A DNA stretch of 64,000 nucleotides from Amycolatopsis sp. NBRC 101858. Lineage in GTDB: Bacteria > Actinomycetota > Actinomycetes > Mycobacteriales > Pseudonocardiaceae. Where the stretch lies: positions 949,391 through 1,013,390 of the forward strand of contig NZ_BSTD01000005.1 in NCBI RefSeq assembly GCF_030269325.1. The letters run 5' to 3'. Shown here one piece after another: positions 55,917 to 64,000 of the stretch. Numbering within the stretch: position 1 is the first letter of the stretch; every line of letters begins with the position of its first letter. The notes under the pieces are model-generated. The model worked only from the letters and a program-made list of their open reading frames with translations, was not told where the DNA came from and did no database searches. The position numbers and the translations under genes were made by a program.

Positions 55917-58256
55917 CTACTTCCGCTTGATCATGCTCCGGACCTTCTTGATGGTCTGCTCGAAGTCGGAGTCGAACGGGTTGTCGTGCACCAGGTAGGT
56001 CCACGTCGTGTTCGCCCGCCGGACGCCCGCTTCGCCGAGGTCGATGCCCTCGTCGGTCAGCTCGGCCTCTTCGAGGGTCTTCGCCGCCCGCGAGTCCGCC
56101 TCGGCGATGATCTTGTGGAACTCGGGGATCGCCGCGCGGTGGAACTCGTCGAGCGGCGTCTCCCGCGCCAGCGCCCGGAGGTGGATGCTCTCGCGGACGT
56201 CGGTCAGGAACGCCAGGTGGTCGGACCAGAGCTGGTCGACGTGGAACAGCAGCACCTCGCGGCACATCTGCTCCAGCTTGTCCTGGTCGTCGAGCTTCTG
56301 CTTCAGCTCGCCGAACTTCTCCTCGTGCGCCTTCTCGAGCTGCTCCGCCGCGTACGCGGTGCGAAGCACCTTGTCGCGGTGCACCAGCAGGTCACGCCGC
56401 TGCCGCTCGATCAGCCGCGTGTAGCGCCAGGTGTTGCGGTGGATCTCCAGGTCGACACCCTCGGCGACGCGCTGGGCGTGGTTGAGCTGCCGCAGCGCCG
56501 CGTTGTCGACGATCTCGCCGGTCTCTTCGTCGTCGACGATGCCCTCGGGCACGTCCGGCGCGTTCGACAGCACGAGCTCGTCGTTCAGGCTCGCGAAGAA
56601 GATCGCGCTGCCCGGGTCGCCCTGGCGGCCGGAGCGGCCGCGCAGCTGGCCGTCGAGCCGGCTCGACGGGTACCGCGCGGTGCCGATGACGTGCAGCCCG
56701 CCCAGCTCGACGACCTCGTCGCGGGTCGCGCCGTCGGTGCCGCCCAGCCGGATGTCGGTACCGCGGCCTGCCATCTGCGTGGACACGGTGACCGCGCCCT
56801 TCTTGCCGGCCTCGGCGATGATCGCGGCCTCTTGGGCATCGTTGCGCGCGTTGAGCACGACGCACTCGAGGTCGACCTTCGCCAGCTTCTCGGCCAGCTC
56901 TTCGGACTCGGCGACGTCCTGGGTGCCAACGAGGATCGGCCGCCCGGTCTCGTGGACCGTGCGGATCTCCTCTTCGATCGCCCGCAGCTTCTGCGACGGC
57001 GACGCGAAGACGCGGTCCTCCTGGTCTTCGCGGACGTTCGGGGTGTTCGGCGGGATGACCGCGACCTCGAGCTCGTAGAACTCCCGCAGCTGCTCGGCGA
57101 CGGCCACCGCGGTACCGGTCATGCCGGCGACCTCGGGGTAGCGCGCCAGCAGCGCCTGGACGGTGATCGAGTCCAGGATCTCGCCGCGGTCGGTGGCGGT
57201 GACCTGCTCCTTCGCCTCGACGGCCGCCTGGAGGCCGTCCGGCCAGCGCTGCAGCTCGGCGACGCGCCCGCGGGCGGCGTTGATGAGCTGCACCTTGCCG
57301 TCGCGGACCAGGTAGTCGACGTCCCGGGTGAGCAGCGCGTGCGCGTGCAGCGCGACGTTCACCGCGGGGAGCCGGTCGGACGCCGTCTCGCCGTAGAGGT
57401 CGTCGACCTCCAGGCCGAGCGACTTCGCGACGACGGACGCGCCGGCGTCGGTCAGCCAGGCGTTGCGGCCTTCGCTGTCGGTTTCGTAGTGCAGGTTGAG
57501 CCGCAGCCGCCGGACGACCTTCGCGACCTCTTCGTCGGCGTCGGTGTGGTCGATCGAGCCGGCCATCACCAGCGGGACGCGGGCCTCGTCGACCAGCACC
57601 GAGTCCGCCTCGTCGACGATCGCGACCTCGGGGTCGGGCTGGACCAGGTCGTCGACCGACGTCACGAGCCGGTCGCGCAGGACGTCGAAGCCGATCTCGG
57701 CGACGGCGCCGTACGTGACGTCCTTGGCGTAGGCCTCGCGCCGCTCCTCGCGGGAGTGCGCGGGCTCGACCCACCCGACCGACACGCCGAGCAGGGCGTA
57801 CACCGGGCCCATCCACTCCGCGTCGCGGCGGGCGAGGTAGTCGTTGACCGTGACGACGTGCACGCGCTTCCCGCGGATCGCGTAGCCGGCCGCGGCCAGC
57901 GCCCCGGCGAGGGTCTTGCCCTCACCGGTCTCCATCTGCACGACGTGCTTGGTGAGCAGGCCCATCGTGCCGAGCACCTGGACGTCGAACGCGCGCTCGC
58001 CGAGGGCCCGCCGCGCGGCCTCGCGGCCCAGCGCGCACACCTCGATCAGCTGGTCGTCGCCGAAGGCGGTGTCCTTCAGCTTCTCGCGGAGCTCGCCCGC
58101 CCGCTCGGTCAGCTCTTCGTCGGAGAGCTTCTCGAGCTCGGGTTCGAGCTTCTCGACCGCGGGCAGCAGTGCTTCGTAGCGGGTCAGCTCGACGCTGCCC
58201 GGCCGCTGGATGATCCGGCGGAGCTTCTTGCCCACCCGGCTGATCAGTGCTGCCAC
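55917..58256 (-). CDS. secA2: Accessory Sec translocase ATPase SecA2
   Basis: 779 residues from GTG 58256, preceded by GGGAGA. Walker A is QMETGEGKTLAG (residues about 108-118), Walker B IVDEADSVLVDEAR, with VTVNDYLARRDAEWM and the second helicase half QMAGRGTDIRLGG and GRSGRQGDPGSAIFFASL. It ends SMIKRK without the zinc-binding tail of housekeeping SecA. The scaffold region is shortened, as in mycobacterial SecA2 (808 residues). It exports a subset of proteins, and the neighbouring lipoprotein genes are possible clients. A strong terminator follows. Confidence 0.92.
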   Translation of the reverse strand: MAALISRVGKKLRRIIQRPGSVELTRYEALLPAVEKLEPELEKLSDEELTERAGELREKLKDTAFGDDQLIEVCALGREAARRALGERAFDVQVLGTMGLLTKHVVQMETGEGKTLAGALAAAGYAIRGKRVHVVTVNDYLARRDAEWMGPVYALLGVSVGWVEPAHSREERREAYAKDVTYGAVAEIGFDVLRDRLVTSVDDLVQPDPEVAIVDEADSVLVDEARVPLVMAGSIDHTDADEEVAKVVRRLRLNLHYETDSEGRNAWLTDAGASVVAKSLGLEVDDLYGETASDRLPAVNVALHAHALLTRDVDYLVRDGKVQLINAARGRVAELQRWPDGLQAAVEAKEQVTATDRGEILDSITVQALLARYPEVAGMTGTAVAVAEQLREFYELEVAVIPPNTPNVREDQEDRVFASPSQKLRAIEEEIRTVHETGRPILVGTQDVAESEELAEKLAKVDLECVVLNARNDAQEAAIIAEAGKKGAVTVSTQMAGRGTDIRLGGTDGATRDEVVELGGLHVIGTARYPSSRLDGQLRGRSGRQGDPGSAIFFASLNDELVLSNAPDVPEGIVDDEETGEIVDNAALRQLNHAQRVAEGVDLEIHRNTWRYTRLIERQRRDLLVHRDKVLRTAYAAEQLEKAHEEKFGELKQKLDDQDKLEQMCREVLLFHVDQLWSDHLAFLTDVRESIHLRALARETPLDEFHRAAIPEFHKIIAEADSRAAKTLEEAELTDEGIDLGEAGVRRANTTWTYLVHDNPFDSDFEQTIKKVRSMIKRK

Positions 58257-58351
58257 CCCTGGTCTCCCGTTCTCTCTCGCTCGACCGGCCTGCCCCACCC
58301 AACGTGGCGGTGGTGCGTTCGAGTTCCGCGGCCGGATGGGACGATCCAACC

Positions 58352-59974
58352 GTGTTCCCTCATCCCAGCGCCAGGTCCGGTCGTCGCCGGATCACCGCAA
58401 TTGCGACATCCGTGCTGATCGCGGCCTCGCTGGCCGCCTGCACGTCCACCGGCAAGCCGGCACCGGTCGCGCCGACCACCGAGTCGCACCCGCCGTCCGG
58501 GCCGGTCCCCGCCGGTCTGGAGCGGTTCTACGGCCAGAGCCTGAGCTGGGGCGACTGCGCACCTTACGCGACGTCGGAAGACGCGCGGTCGGCGTTCCAG
58601 GCGAAGGACGTCCAGTGCGCCCGGCTGACCGTGCCGCTGGACTACGCCAAGCCGGCCGGGGACACCATCACGCTGGGCCTGCTCCGGCACAAGGCGACCG
58701 ACGAGGGCGCCCGGATCGGGTCGCTCGTGGTCAACCCCGGCGGCCCGGGCGCGTCGGGCATGGTCGCGGCGTCGGGCCTGGTCAAGCCGACGACGAGCAC
58801 CGGCCTGGCCAAGCGCTTCGACCTGGTCGGGTTCGACCCGCGGGGGATCGGCGCCAGCCAGCCGGCCATCCACTGCCTCACCGACTCCGAGCGCGACGCA
58901 GACCGCGCCGACGACAGCGAGACCGACGGCTCGCCGGCGGGCGTGCTCAAGCAGGAGTCGCAGGAAAAGGACTTCGCCGCGAAGTGCGCCCAGCGCACCG
59001 ACGACGGCACCGGGATGCTGGCCAACGTCGGCACCCGCGACGTCGTCAAGGACCTGGACGTCCTCCGCTCGGTCCTCGGCGACGAAAAGCTCACCTACCT
59101 GGGCTACTCCTACGGCACCCGGATCGGGTCGGCCTACGCCGAGGCGTTCCCGAAGAACGTCCGGGCGATGATCCTCGACGGCGCGGTCGACCCGGAGCAG
59201 GACGCGGTCGAGTCGCTGGTCGCGCAGGGCCAGGGCTTCGGGACGGCGTTCACGGAGTTCGCGAAGTGGTGCACCGCCCAGCAGGACTGCGCGCTCGGCC
59301 AGGACCCGAACGCCGCGGTCAAGGCGTTCCAGGACCTCGTCCGGCCGCTGATCGACTTCCCGGTGCCGGTCGGCGACGGTCGCAAGCTTTCCTACGAGGA
59401 CGCGACGACGGGCGTCATCCAGGCGCTCTACCAGCAGACTCTCTGGGACACGCTCAATTCGGGCCTGAACGAGCTGAAGCAGCAGCGCGGCGTGACGCTG
59501 GAGAAGCTCGCGGACATCTACAACGAGCGCGACACCGACGGCAAGTACGGCACCACCCAGGACGCCTTCACCGCGATCCGCTGCGTCGACGACCCGCGCG
59601 TCACCGATCCGGCCGTCATCCTCAAGGCGCAGGAGGAGTACGTGAAGGTGGCGCCGTTCCTCGACGACGGCCGCCCGGCTTCGGCGGCCCGGGACGCCTG
59701 CGCGTTCTGGCCGGTGCCGAACACGTCGGAACCGCACGTGCCGAACGTCGAAGGGCTGGCGAAGACGCTGGTCATCTCGACGACCAACGACCCGGCGACG
59801 CCGTACCAGGCCGGCGTCAACCTCGCGAAGGGCCTGAAGGGCGCGCTGCTGACCTTCGAGGGCACGCAGCACACGGTGTTCCTGCAGGGCGTGAAGTGCG
59901 TGGACCAGGCCGGCACGGATTACCTGGTCGACGGCACGGTCCCGGCGGAAGGCACCCGCTGCGCCGGGCAGTAG
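58352..59974 (+). CDS. TAP-like alpha/beta hydrolase lipoprotein (tripeptidyl aminopeptidase family), copy 1
   Basis: 540 residues from GTG 58352. The signal peptide ends with lipobox SLAAC (Cys30). The catalytic triad is Ser253 (LGYSYGTRIG), Asp480 (STTNDPATPY) and His507 (GTQHTVFLQG), with oxyanion motif NPGGPGASG. The C-terminal TAP-like cap holds Asp and His. It corresponds to the mycobacterial Rv2223c/Rv2224c (CaeA/Hip1) pair of cell-envelope peptidases or esterases. It is divergent from secA2 across 95 bases; a GACGAT hexamer six bases before GTG hints at a leaderless start. Confidence 0.88.
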   Translation: MFPHPSARSGRRRITAIATSVLIAASLAACTSTGKPAPVAPTTESHPPSGPVPAGLERFYGQSLSWGDCAPYATSEDARSAFQAKDVQCARLTVPLDYAKPAGDTITLGLLRHKATDEGARIGSLVVNPGGPGASGMVAASGLVKPTTSTGLAKRFDLVGFDPRGIGASQPAIHCLTDSERDADRADDSETDGSPAGVLKQESQEKDFAAKCAQRTDDGTGMLANVGTRDVVKDLDVLRSVLGDEKLTYLGYSYGTRIGSAYAEAFPKNVRAMILDGAVDPEQDAVESLVAQGQGFGTAFTEFAKWCTAQQDCALGQDPNAAVKAFQDLVRPLIDFPVPVGDGRKLSYEDATTGVIQALYQQTLWDTLNSGLNELKQQRGVTLEKLADIYNERDTDGKYGTTQDAFTAIRCVDDPRVTDPAVILKAQEEYVKVAPFLDDGRPASAARDACAFWPVPNTSEPHVPNVEGLAKTLVISTTNDPATPYQAGVNLAKGLKGALLTFEGTQHTVFLQGVKCVDQAGTDYLVDGTVPAEGTRCAGQ

Positions 59975-61431
59975 GCCTCGCCGCGCTGGCGGTGCTGCTG
60001 GCGGCGTGCACGAGTGCTCCGGCGCCCGTGCCGCCGCCTGCGCCGTCGTCCCAGCCCCCTGACCTGGGGAAATTCACGACGCAGAAGCTCGCGTGGAGCC
60101 CGTGCGGCGAGGCTCTGGACTGCGCGCACCTGACCGTGCCGCTGGACTACGCGGCGCCGGACGGGCCCACGATCTCCGTCGGTCTGCTGCGGCACAAGGC
60201 GGCGAAGCAGCGGATCGGCTCGCTGGTCGTGAACCCCGGCGGGCCGGGTGGCTGGGGCACGTCGACGGCCGCGGCGCTGGCCAAGACACCCGCCGCGGCG
60301 CCCCTGCTCGACCGCTTCGACCTGGTCGGCTTCGATCCGCGCGGGGTCGGCACGAGCGAACCCCGGATCACCTGCCGCACCGACGCCGAGCAGGACGCCG
60401 ACCGCGCGTCCGACGTCGAAAGCGACATGTCGCCCGATGGGGTGAAGAAGCAGCTCGCCGAGACGACCGCGTACGGCGCGAAGTGTGCCGAAGCGACGAA
60501 GTACGGCAAGACCCTCCTCGCGAACGTCGGCACGCGAGACGTCGTACGCGACCTCGACCTCCTTCGCGCCGCGCTCGGCGACGAGAAGCTGACCTACCTC
60601 GGCTATTCGTACGGGACGCAGATCGGCGCGGCCTACGCCGAGGCGTACCCGCGCAACGTCCGCGCGCTGCTGCTCGACGGCGCCATCGACCCCGCCCAGG
60701 GCCTGGTGGACTCGCTGGTCACGCAGGCGGCGGGCTTCCAGGACGCGCTGAACGAGTTCGGCAAGTGGTGCGCGTGCCCGCTCGCCGGCACCACCGCGGC
60801 GTTCCAGCGGCTGGTGCGTCCGCTGATCGCGAAGCCCCTCCCGGCCGGGACCCGGAAGCTGTCGTTCGAGGACGCGATCACGGGCACGTTCGCGGGGCTC
60901 TACTCACGCGGCGACTGGCCCGCCCTGAAAGCCGCGCTCGCGGAGGTGGCCCGGGGCAACGGCCGGACCCTGCTGGCCTTCGCCGACGACTACTACCAGC
61001 GTGACCACGACGGCCACTACAGCGGCGCGATCGACGCGTACTTCGCCGTCCGCTGCGCCGACCACACCCGCGTCACCGACCGGGCCGCGATCGACCGCGC
61101 GCACGAGAAGATGCTGGCCGGCGCGCCGTTCCTGGCCGGCGGCACGCCCGACACGAGCGAGCTGGACATCTGCTCGACGTGGCCGGTCCCGCCGACGTCG
61201 GCCGAGCACGTCCCGCGTGTCGAAGCACTGCCGAAAACCCTGGTCATCTCGACGACGCACGACCCGGCCACCCCGTACCAGCAGGGCGTCGACCTCGCGA
61301 AGGACCTCAAGAGCGCGTTGCTGACCTACGAGGGCGTCCAGCACACGGTCTTCCTCGACGGCAATGCGTGCGTCGACCGCGCGGGCATCGCGTACCTGAT
61401 CGACGGCACGGCCGCCGACGCCCGCTGCTAG
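59959..61431 (+). CDS. TAP-like alpha/beta hydrolase lipoprotein, copy 2 (apparent CTG start)
   Basis: 490 residues if started at CTG 59959. That codon is six bases after GGAAGG and gives a textbook lipoprotein signal, LRRAVGLAALAVLLAAC. The nearest in-frame standard start is GTG 59896, 79 bases inside copy 1, which would add a Gly/Arg-rich unlikely leader. The triad is Ser217 (LGYSYGTQIG), Asp435 (STTHDPATPY) and His462 (GVQHTVFLDG). It is a clear paralogue of copy 1 from tandem duplication, and its start overlaps the end of copy 1 by 16 bases. Confidence 0.85.
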   Translation: MRRAVGLAALAVLLAACTSAPAPVPPPAPSSQPPDLGKFTTQKLAWSPCGEALDCAHLTVPLDYAAPDGPTISVGLLRHKAAKQRIGSLVVNPGGPGGWGTSTAAALAKTPAAAPLLDRFDLVGFDPRGVGTSEPRITCRTDAEQDADRASDVESDMSPDGVKKQLAETTAYGAKCAEATKYGKTLLANVGTRDVVRDLDLLRAALGDEKLTYLGYSYGTQIGAAYAEAYPRNVRALLLDGAIDPAQGLVDSLVTQAAGFQDALNEFGKWCACPLAGTTAAFQRLVRPLIAKPLPAGTRKLSFEDAITGTFAGLYSRGDWPALKAALAEVARGNGRTLLAFADDYYQRDHDGHYSGAIDAYFAVRCADHTRVTDRAAIDRAHEKMLAGAPFLAGGTPDTSELDICSTWPVPPTSAEHVPRVEALPKTLVISTTHDPATPYQQGVDLAKDLKSALLTYEGVQHTVFLDGNACVDRAGIAYLIDGTAADARC

Positions 61432-62090
61432 CCGAGGTTCACGGCCTCGTTCTGCCTGGTCAGCGACAGTTCGAACATGACGGGGCTGAGGTGGTCACCG
61501 GCCGGCGGGACCTGCACCCAGAGCCGCGCGAACCGCCGGGGCCCGTCCGCGGAGACCCACACCTTGACGATGATGTCGTCGGCGACCTGCGGCAGCACGC
61601 TGTGCGCGACGGCCGCGGGCACCCGGCCGCCGACGCGCAGGGCCGCGGCGCCGTCGACGTTCTCCTTGCCTTCGGTCTTCGCGTCGGTGACGCCGTCCAG
61701 GAGCCGCTTCAACCCGCCGGACGGGCCGAGGAACGTGCTCACGGCGTACATCTCGGGGACCCGGCCACCCGCGACGTCGGGGTCGGTGGTGACTTCGCCG
61801 TCCCGGACGGTGAAGCGGAACTTCGTGTGGTCGTCGCCGAACTGGACGTCCGCCGTGCCGGTCGCGGACCCGCCGCCGTCGAGGGTCGCGTCGCCCTCGA
61901 TGAGCCGCAGCGGGAAGCCCGGCAGCACGCCGTTGACGCCGGCCGCGAAGTGCACGCTCCGCACCGAGGCGAACGACGCCGCCGCGTCGCGGACCAACTC
62001 GGCGCCGGCCGGGAACGGCCCGCGCGTGTCCGGTGAACCGGTGCAGCCGGCCGCCAGCAGGAGCACGAGCAGGAGGGTGAAGCGGCGCAT
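61428..62090 (-). CDS. LppX/LprG-family lipid-binding lipoprotein
   Basis: 220 residues. The signal peptide ends with lipobox LAAGC (Cys16). The body has the LppX_LprAFG half-barrel pattern (SFASVRSVHFAAGVNGVLPGFPLRLIEGDATLDGGG in parts; VPEMYAVSTFLGPSGGLKRLLDGV; VKVWVSADGPRRFARLWVQVP). In mycobacteria such proteins carry triacylglycerides or lipoglycans across the envelope. LprG pairs with the P55 MFS pump; an MFS gene is divergent here, but it is of a different, 12-helix type. It overlaps the end of hydrolase copy 2 by four bases. Confidence 0.83.
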   Translation of the reverse strand: MRRFTLLLVLLLAAGCTGSPDTRGPFPAGAELVRDAAASFASVRSVHFAAGVNGVLPGFPLRLIEGDATLDGGGSATGTADVQFGDDHTKFRFTVRDGEVTTDPDVAGGRVPEMYAVSTFLGPSGGLKRLLDGVTDAKTEGKENVDGAAALRVGGRVPAAVAHSVLPQVADDIIVKVWVSADGPRRFARLWVQVPPAGDHLSPVMFELSLTRQNEAVNLG

Positions 62091-62188
62091 GCCCCGAGCC
62101 TACTGAGCGGTCGGCCGTGGCCCGATCCTTGCGGATGATGTCCTTCAAGCCACTTTCGGGCCTACGCGCGCGCGGTGAAACTGCACTG

Positions 62189-63469
62189 GTGACTGTTGAG
62201 ACCCGCTCTGCCCCGAAGCTGCACCGCGCCTGGCTGATCGCCGGTGCCGCCTTCGTCGCGCTGCTCGCCTCCGCCGGCTTCCGCTCCGCCCCCGGCGTCC
62301 TCATCGACCCGCTGCACGCGGAGTTCGGCTGGTCCACGGCCACGATCAGCTCGGCCGTCTCGGTCAATCTCGTGCTCTACGGCCTCTTCGCGCCCTTCGC
62401 GGCCGCGTTGATGGAGCGGTTCGGCATCCGCCGCGTCTCGGCGTCGGCGTTGTTCGTCATCGCCCTCGGCGCGGCCGGCACGGTCTTCATGAGCGCGAGC
62501 TGGCAGCTGGTCCTGTGCTGGGGCGTGCTGATCGGCGCGGGCACCGGCTCGATGGCGATGAGCTTCGCCGCGACCGTCGCGGCCCGGTGGTTCGTCCGCA
62601 GCCGCGGCGTCGTCACCGGCGTCCTGACCGCGGCCGGCGCCACCGGCCAGCTGATCTTCCTCCCGCTCATCGCGAACCTGGCGGTGAGCTCGGGCTGGCG
62701 CACGGCGTCGCTGGTGATCGCGATCGCCGCGCTGGCCGTCGTGCCGGTGGTCCTGCTGGTCATCCGCGACCACCCCGCCGACGTCGGCACCACGGCCTAC
62801 GGCGCGCCGGCCGACGCGGAGGTCGCGCGCCCGGCACCGAAGACCGGCTCGGCCCGGCGCGCCCTTTCGGTGCTGGGGCAGGCCGCGAAGACCCGGACGT
62901 TCTGGCTGCTCGCGGTCGGCTTCGCGATCTGCGGCGCGACGACGAACGGCCTGGTCGGCACCCACTTCGTCCCGGCCGCGCACGACCACGGCATGCCGCA
63001 GACGACCGCCGCGGGCCTGCTCGCGCTGGTCGGCGTCTTCGACGTCGTCGGCACGATCTTCTCCGGCTGGCTCACCGACCGCGTCGACCCGCGGATCCTG
63101 CTCGGCGTCTACTACGCGCTTCGCGGCCTTTCGCTGGCGCTGCTGCCGCAGCTGTTCACCGACTCCGTGCAGCCGAGCATGTGGGCGTTCATCCTGTTCT
63201 ACGGCCTCGACTGGGTGGCCACGGTCCCGCCGACGGTCGCCCTCTGCGTCCGAGCGTTCGGCGACGCCGGCCCGATCGTGTTCGGCTGGGTCTTCGCCTG
63301 CCACCAGCTGGGTGCCGCGTTCGCCGCGTCGGCCGCCGGCCTGGTCCGCGACCAGCTCGGGAACTACAATCTGGCCTGGTACTCGGCCGCGGTCCTGGCG
63401 GTGCTCGCCTCGATCGCGTCCCTGGCCATCACGCGGGCGAAGAAGCCCGTTCCGGTGCTCGCGAGCTGA
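62189..63469 (+). CDS. Major facilitator superfamily transporter (12 helices, oxalate/monocarboxylate-like)
   Basis: 426 residues from GTG 62189, chosen because helix 1 then begins about 12 residues in; the frame is open from 62117, and ATG 62135/62138 and GTG 62117 are alternatives without ribosome sites. Twelve hydrophobic segments are split by a basic central loop. FGIRRVSASALFVIALG carries the loop 2-3 signature and GIGGTGS-like GVLIGAGTGSMAMSF the fifth helix. Wording such as PGVLIDPLHAEFGWSTATISSAVSVNLVLYGLFAPFAAALMERFG fits the OxlT/monocarboxylate MFS group. Substrate unknown. The end is near glnA2. Confidence 0.8.
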   Translation: MTVETRSAPKLHRAWLIAGAAFVALLASAGFRSAPGVLIDPLHAEFGWSTATISSAVSVNLVLYGLFAPFAAALMERFGIRRVSASALFVIALGAAGTVFMSASWQLVLCWGVLIGAGTGSMAMSFAATVAARWFVRSRGVVTGVLTAAGATGQLIFLPLIANLAVSSGWRTASLVIAIAALAVVPVVLLVIRDHPADVGTTAYGAPADAEVARPAPKTGSARRALSVLGQAAKTRTFWLLAVGFAICGATTNGLVGTHFVPAAHDHGMPQTTAAGLLALVGVFDVVGTIFSGWLTDRVDPRILLGVYYALRGLSLALLPQLFTDSVQPSMWAFILFYGLDWVATVPPTVALCVRAFGDAGPIVFGWVFACHQLGAAFAASAAGLVRDQLGNYNLAWYSAAVLAVLASIASLAITRAKKPVPVLAS

Positions 63470-63518
63470 CTTCGTCACCCTCGGCGCGTCGTGAAACATC
63501 CCGTTAACACGCTGTCGT

Positions 63519-63524
63519 TAGGGT
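63519..63524 (+). promoter_or_regulatory. -10 element of glnA2 for a probable leaderless mRNA
   Basis: TAGGGT stands six bases before ATG 63531, identical in sequence and spacing to the elements at 12981 and 26384. No ribosome-binding site is present. Confidence 0.5.
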
Positions 63525-63530
63525 GCGGCC

Positions 63531-64000
63531 ATGGATCGCCAGCAGGAATTCGTGCTCCGCACGCTCGAGGAGCGCGACATCCGTTTCGTCCGTCTCTGGT
63601 TCACCGATGTGCTGGGGTTCCTCAAGTCCGTCGCGGTCGCCCCGGCCGAGCTCGAAGGCGCTTTCACCGAAGGAATCGGCTTCGACGGCTCGGCCATCGA
63701 GGGCTTCGCGCGCGTCTACGAATCGGACATGGTCGCCAAGCCCGACCCGGCCACGTTCCAGGTCCTGCCGTGGGAGACCCCGGACGGCGGCCCCTACTCG
63801 GCACGCATGTTCTGCGACATCGCGATGCCGGACGGCTCGCCGTCGTGGGCCGACCCGCGGCACGTCCTGCGGCGCCAGCTGTCGAAGGCGGCCGAAGCGG
63901 GCTTCACCTGCTACGTGCACCCGGAGATCGAGTTCTTCCTGCTCGCGACCCTGCCGGACGACGGCAGCGAGCCGGAGCCCGCGGACAACGGCGGCTACTT
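63531..64000 (+). CDS. glnA2: Glutamine synthetase-type protein GlnA2 (partial, 3' end outside window)
   Basis: The first 156 residues are present. The beta-grasp domain begins DRQQEFVLRTLEERDIRFVRLWFTDVLGFLKSVAV and continues with the GFDGSAIEGFARVYESDM latch motif and CYVHPEIEFFLL, where the active-site glutamates start. The lead pattern VRLWFTDVLGFLKS is that of actinobacterial GlnA2 (Rv2222c type), distinct from GlnA1. In Streptomyces GlnA2 acts as a gamma-glutamylpolyamine synthetase, which is notable beside the polyamine genes in this window. Later motifs that decide this lie beyond the end. Confidence 0.9.
   Translation, partial: MDRQQEFVLRTLEERDIRFVRLWFTDVLGFLKSVAVAPAELEGAFTEGIGFDGSAIEGFARVYESDMVAKPDPATFQVLPWETPDGGPYSARMFCDIAMPDGSPSWADPRHVLRRQLSKAAEAGFTCYVHPEIEFFLLATLPDDGSEPEPADNGGY

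Noticed and set aside
62117..63469. P55-type efflux pump paired with LprG
   Set aside because: The MFS protein reads as a 12-helix monocarboxylate-like carrier, not the 14-helix P55 type, and it is divergent from, not co-transcribed with, the lipoprotein.

Overview
The window is high-GC actinobacterial DNA, about 70% G+C, with many GTG and TTG starts, ATGA overlaps and probable leaderless genes. The gene content points to the Pseudonocardiales, most likely an Amycolatopsis-like organism; this is inferred from gene types and not from a database match. The edges and middle keep a skeleton known from mycobacteria: the RNase H/phosphatase fusion (Rv2228c type) at base 1, panB at 44.7 kb, a tandem pair of TAP-like lipoprotein hydrolases (Rv2223c/Rv2224c type) at 58.4-61.4 kb, and glnA2 running off the right end. 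Relative orientations are conserved, with roughly 60 kb of other genes between them.

Left part (0-13.9 kb). A GT-C membrane glycosyltransferase is followed by a minus-strand series: a Cdi-type immunity protein, an ArsB/SLC13 transporter, an SfnG-like sulfone monooxygenase, a large LuxR-family ATPase regulator, and an ECF sigma factor with its zinc anti-sigma factor. Divergent from the sigma gene is a redox set: a DUF4142 secreted protein, a bis-heme membrane protein fused to a 3Fe-4S ferredoxin, and a FAD ferredoxin reductase. It lies behind a perfect Crp/GlxR-type palindrome. RNase P RNA (rnpB) follows, then an array of 21-bp repeats, then a SalK/SCO6745-type gene.

Conjugation-like block (14.3-25.3 kb). 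A compact plus-strand operon resembles a Gram-positive type IV secretion apparatus. It has a small two-helix protein, a TcpE/VirB3-like protein, a VirB4-like ATPase, a VirB6/TrbL-like polytopic protein, a VirB8/TcpC-like bitopic protein and a CwlT-like NlpC/P60 hydrolase. A protein of about 1041 residues rich in Pro, Gln, Glu and Ala closes it. No relaxase, coupling protein, integrase or attachment site is visible, so it looks like a fixed chromosomal machine of unknown cargo. It is the least explained system in the window.

Metabolic part (25.3-42.5 kb). A CooC/MinD-like ATPase sits behind a Zur-like palindrome. Next come an RNB exoribonuclease and a BtuF-like cytosolic protein. A large polyamine/GABA region follows: gabT plus an aldehyde dehydrogenase, a PucR regulator, an orphan Cache-domain protein, a GntR regulator, and an operon matching E. 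coli ydcW-ydcT-ydcS-ydcU-ydcV (aminobutyraldehyde dehydrogenase plus putrescine-type ABC transporter). Together these could import putrescine-like compounds and convert aminobutyraldehyde via GABA to succinate. The first oxidation or transamination of putrescine is not encoded here. An SDR/TetR pair with a strong shared operator and a proline iminopeptidase complete this part. The iminopeptidase is preceded by a candidate leader peptide and attenuator.

Right part (42.9-64 kb). uppP, a CtaG-like gene, panB, lysX, a DUF998 protein, a decayed MarR gene, a DinB-like gene, a second 21-bp repeat array, ogt, a secreted subtilase, a glyoxalase-like gene, nadE, an RNA-ligase-like gene, secA2 with a clear terminator, two lipoprotein hydrolases, an LprG/LppX-like lipoprotein, an MFS transporter and the start of glnA2.
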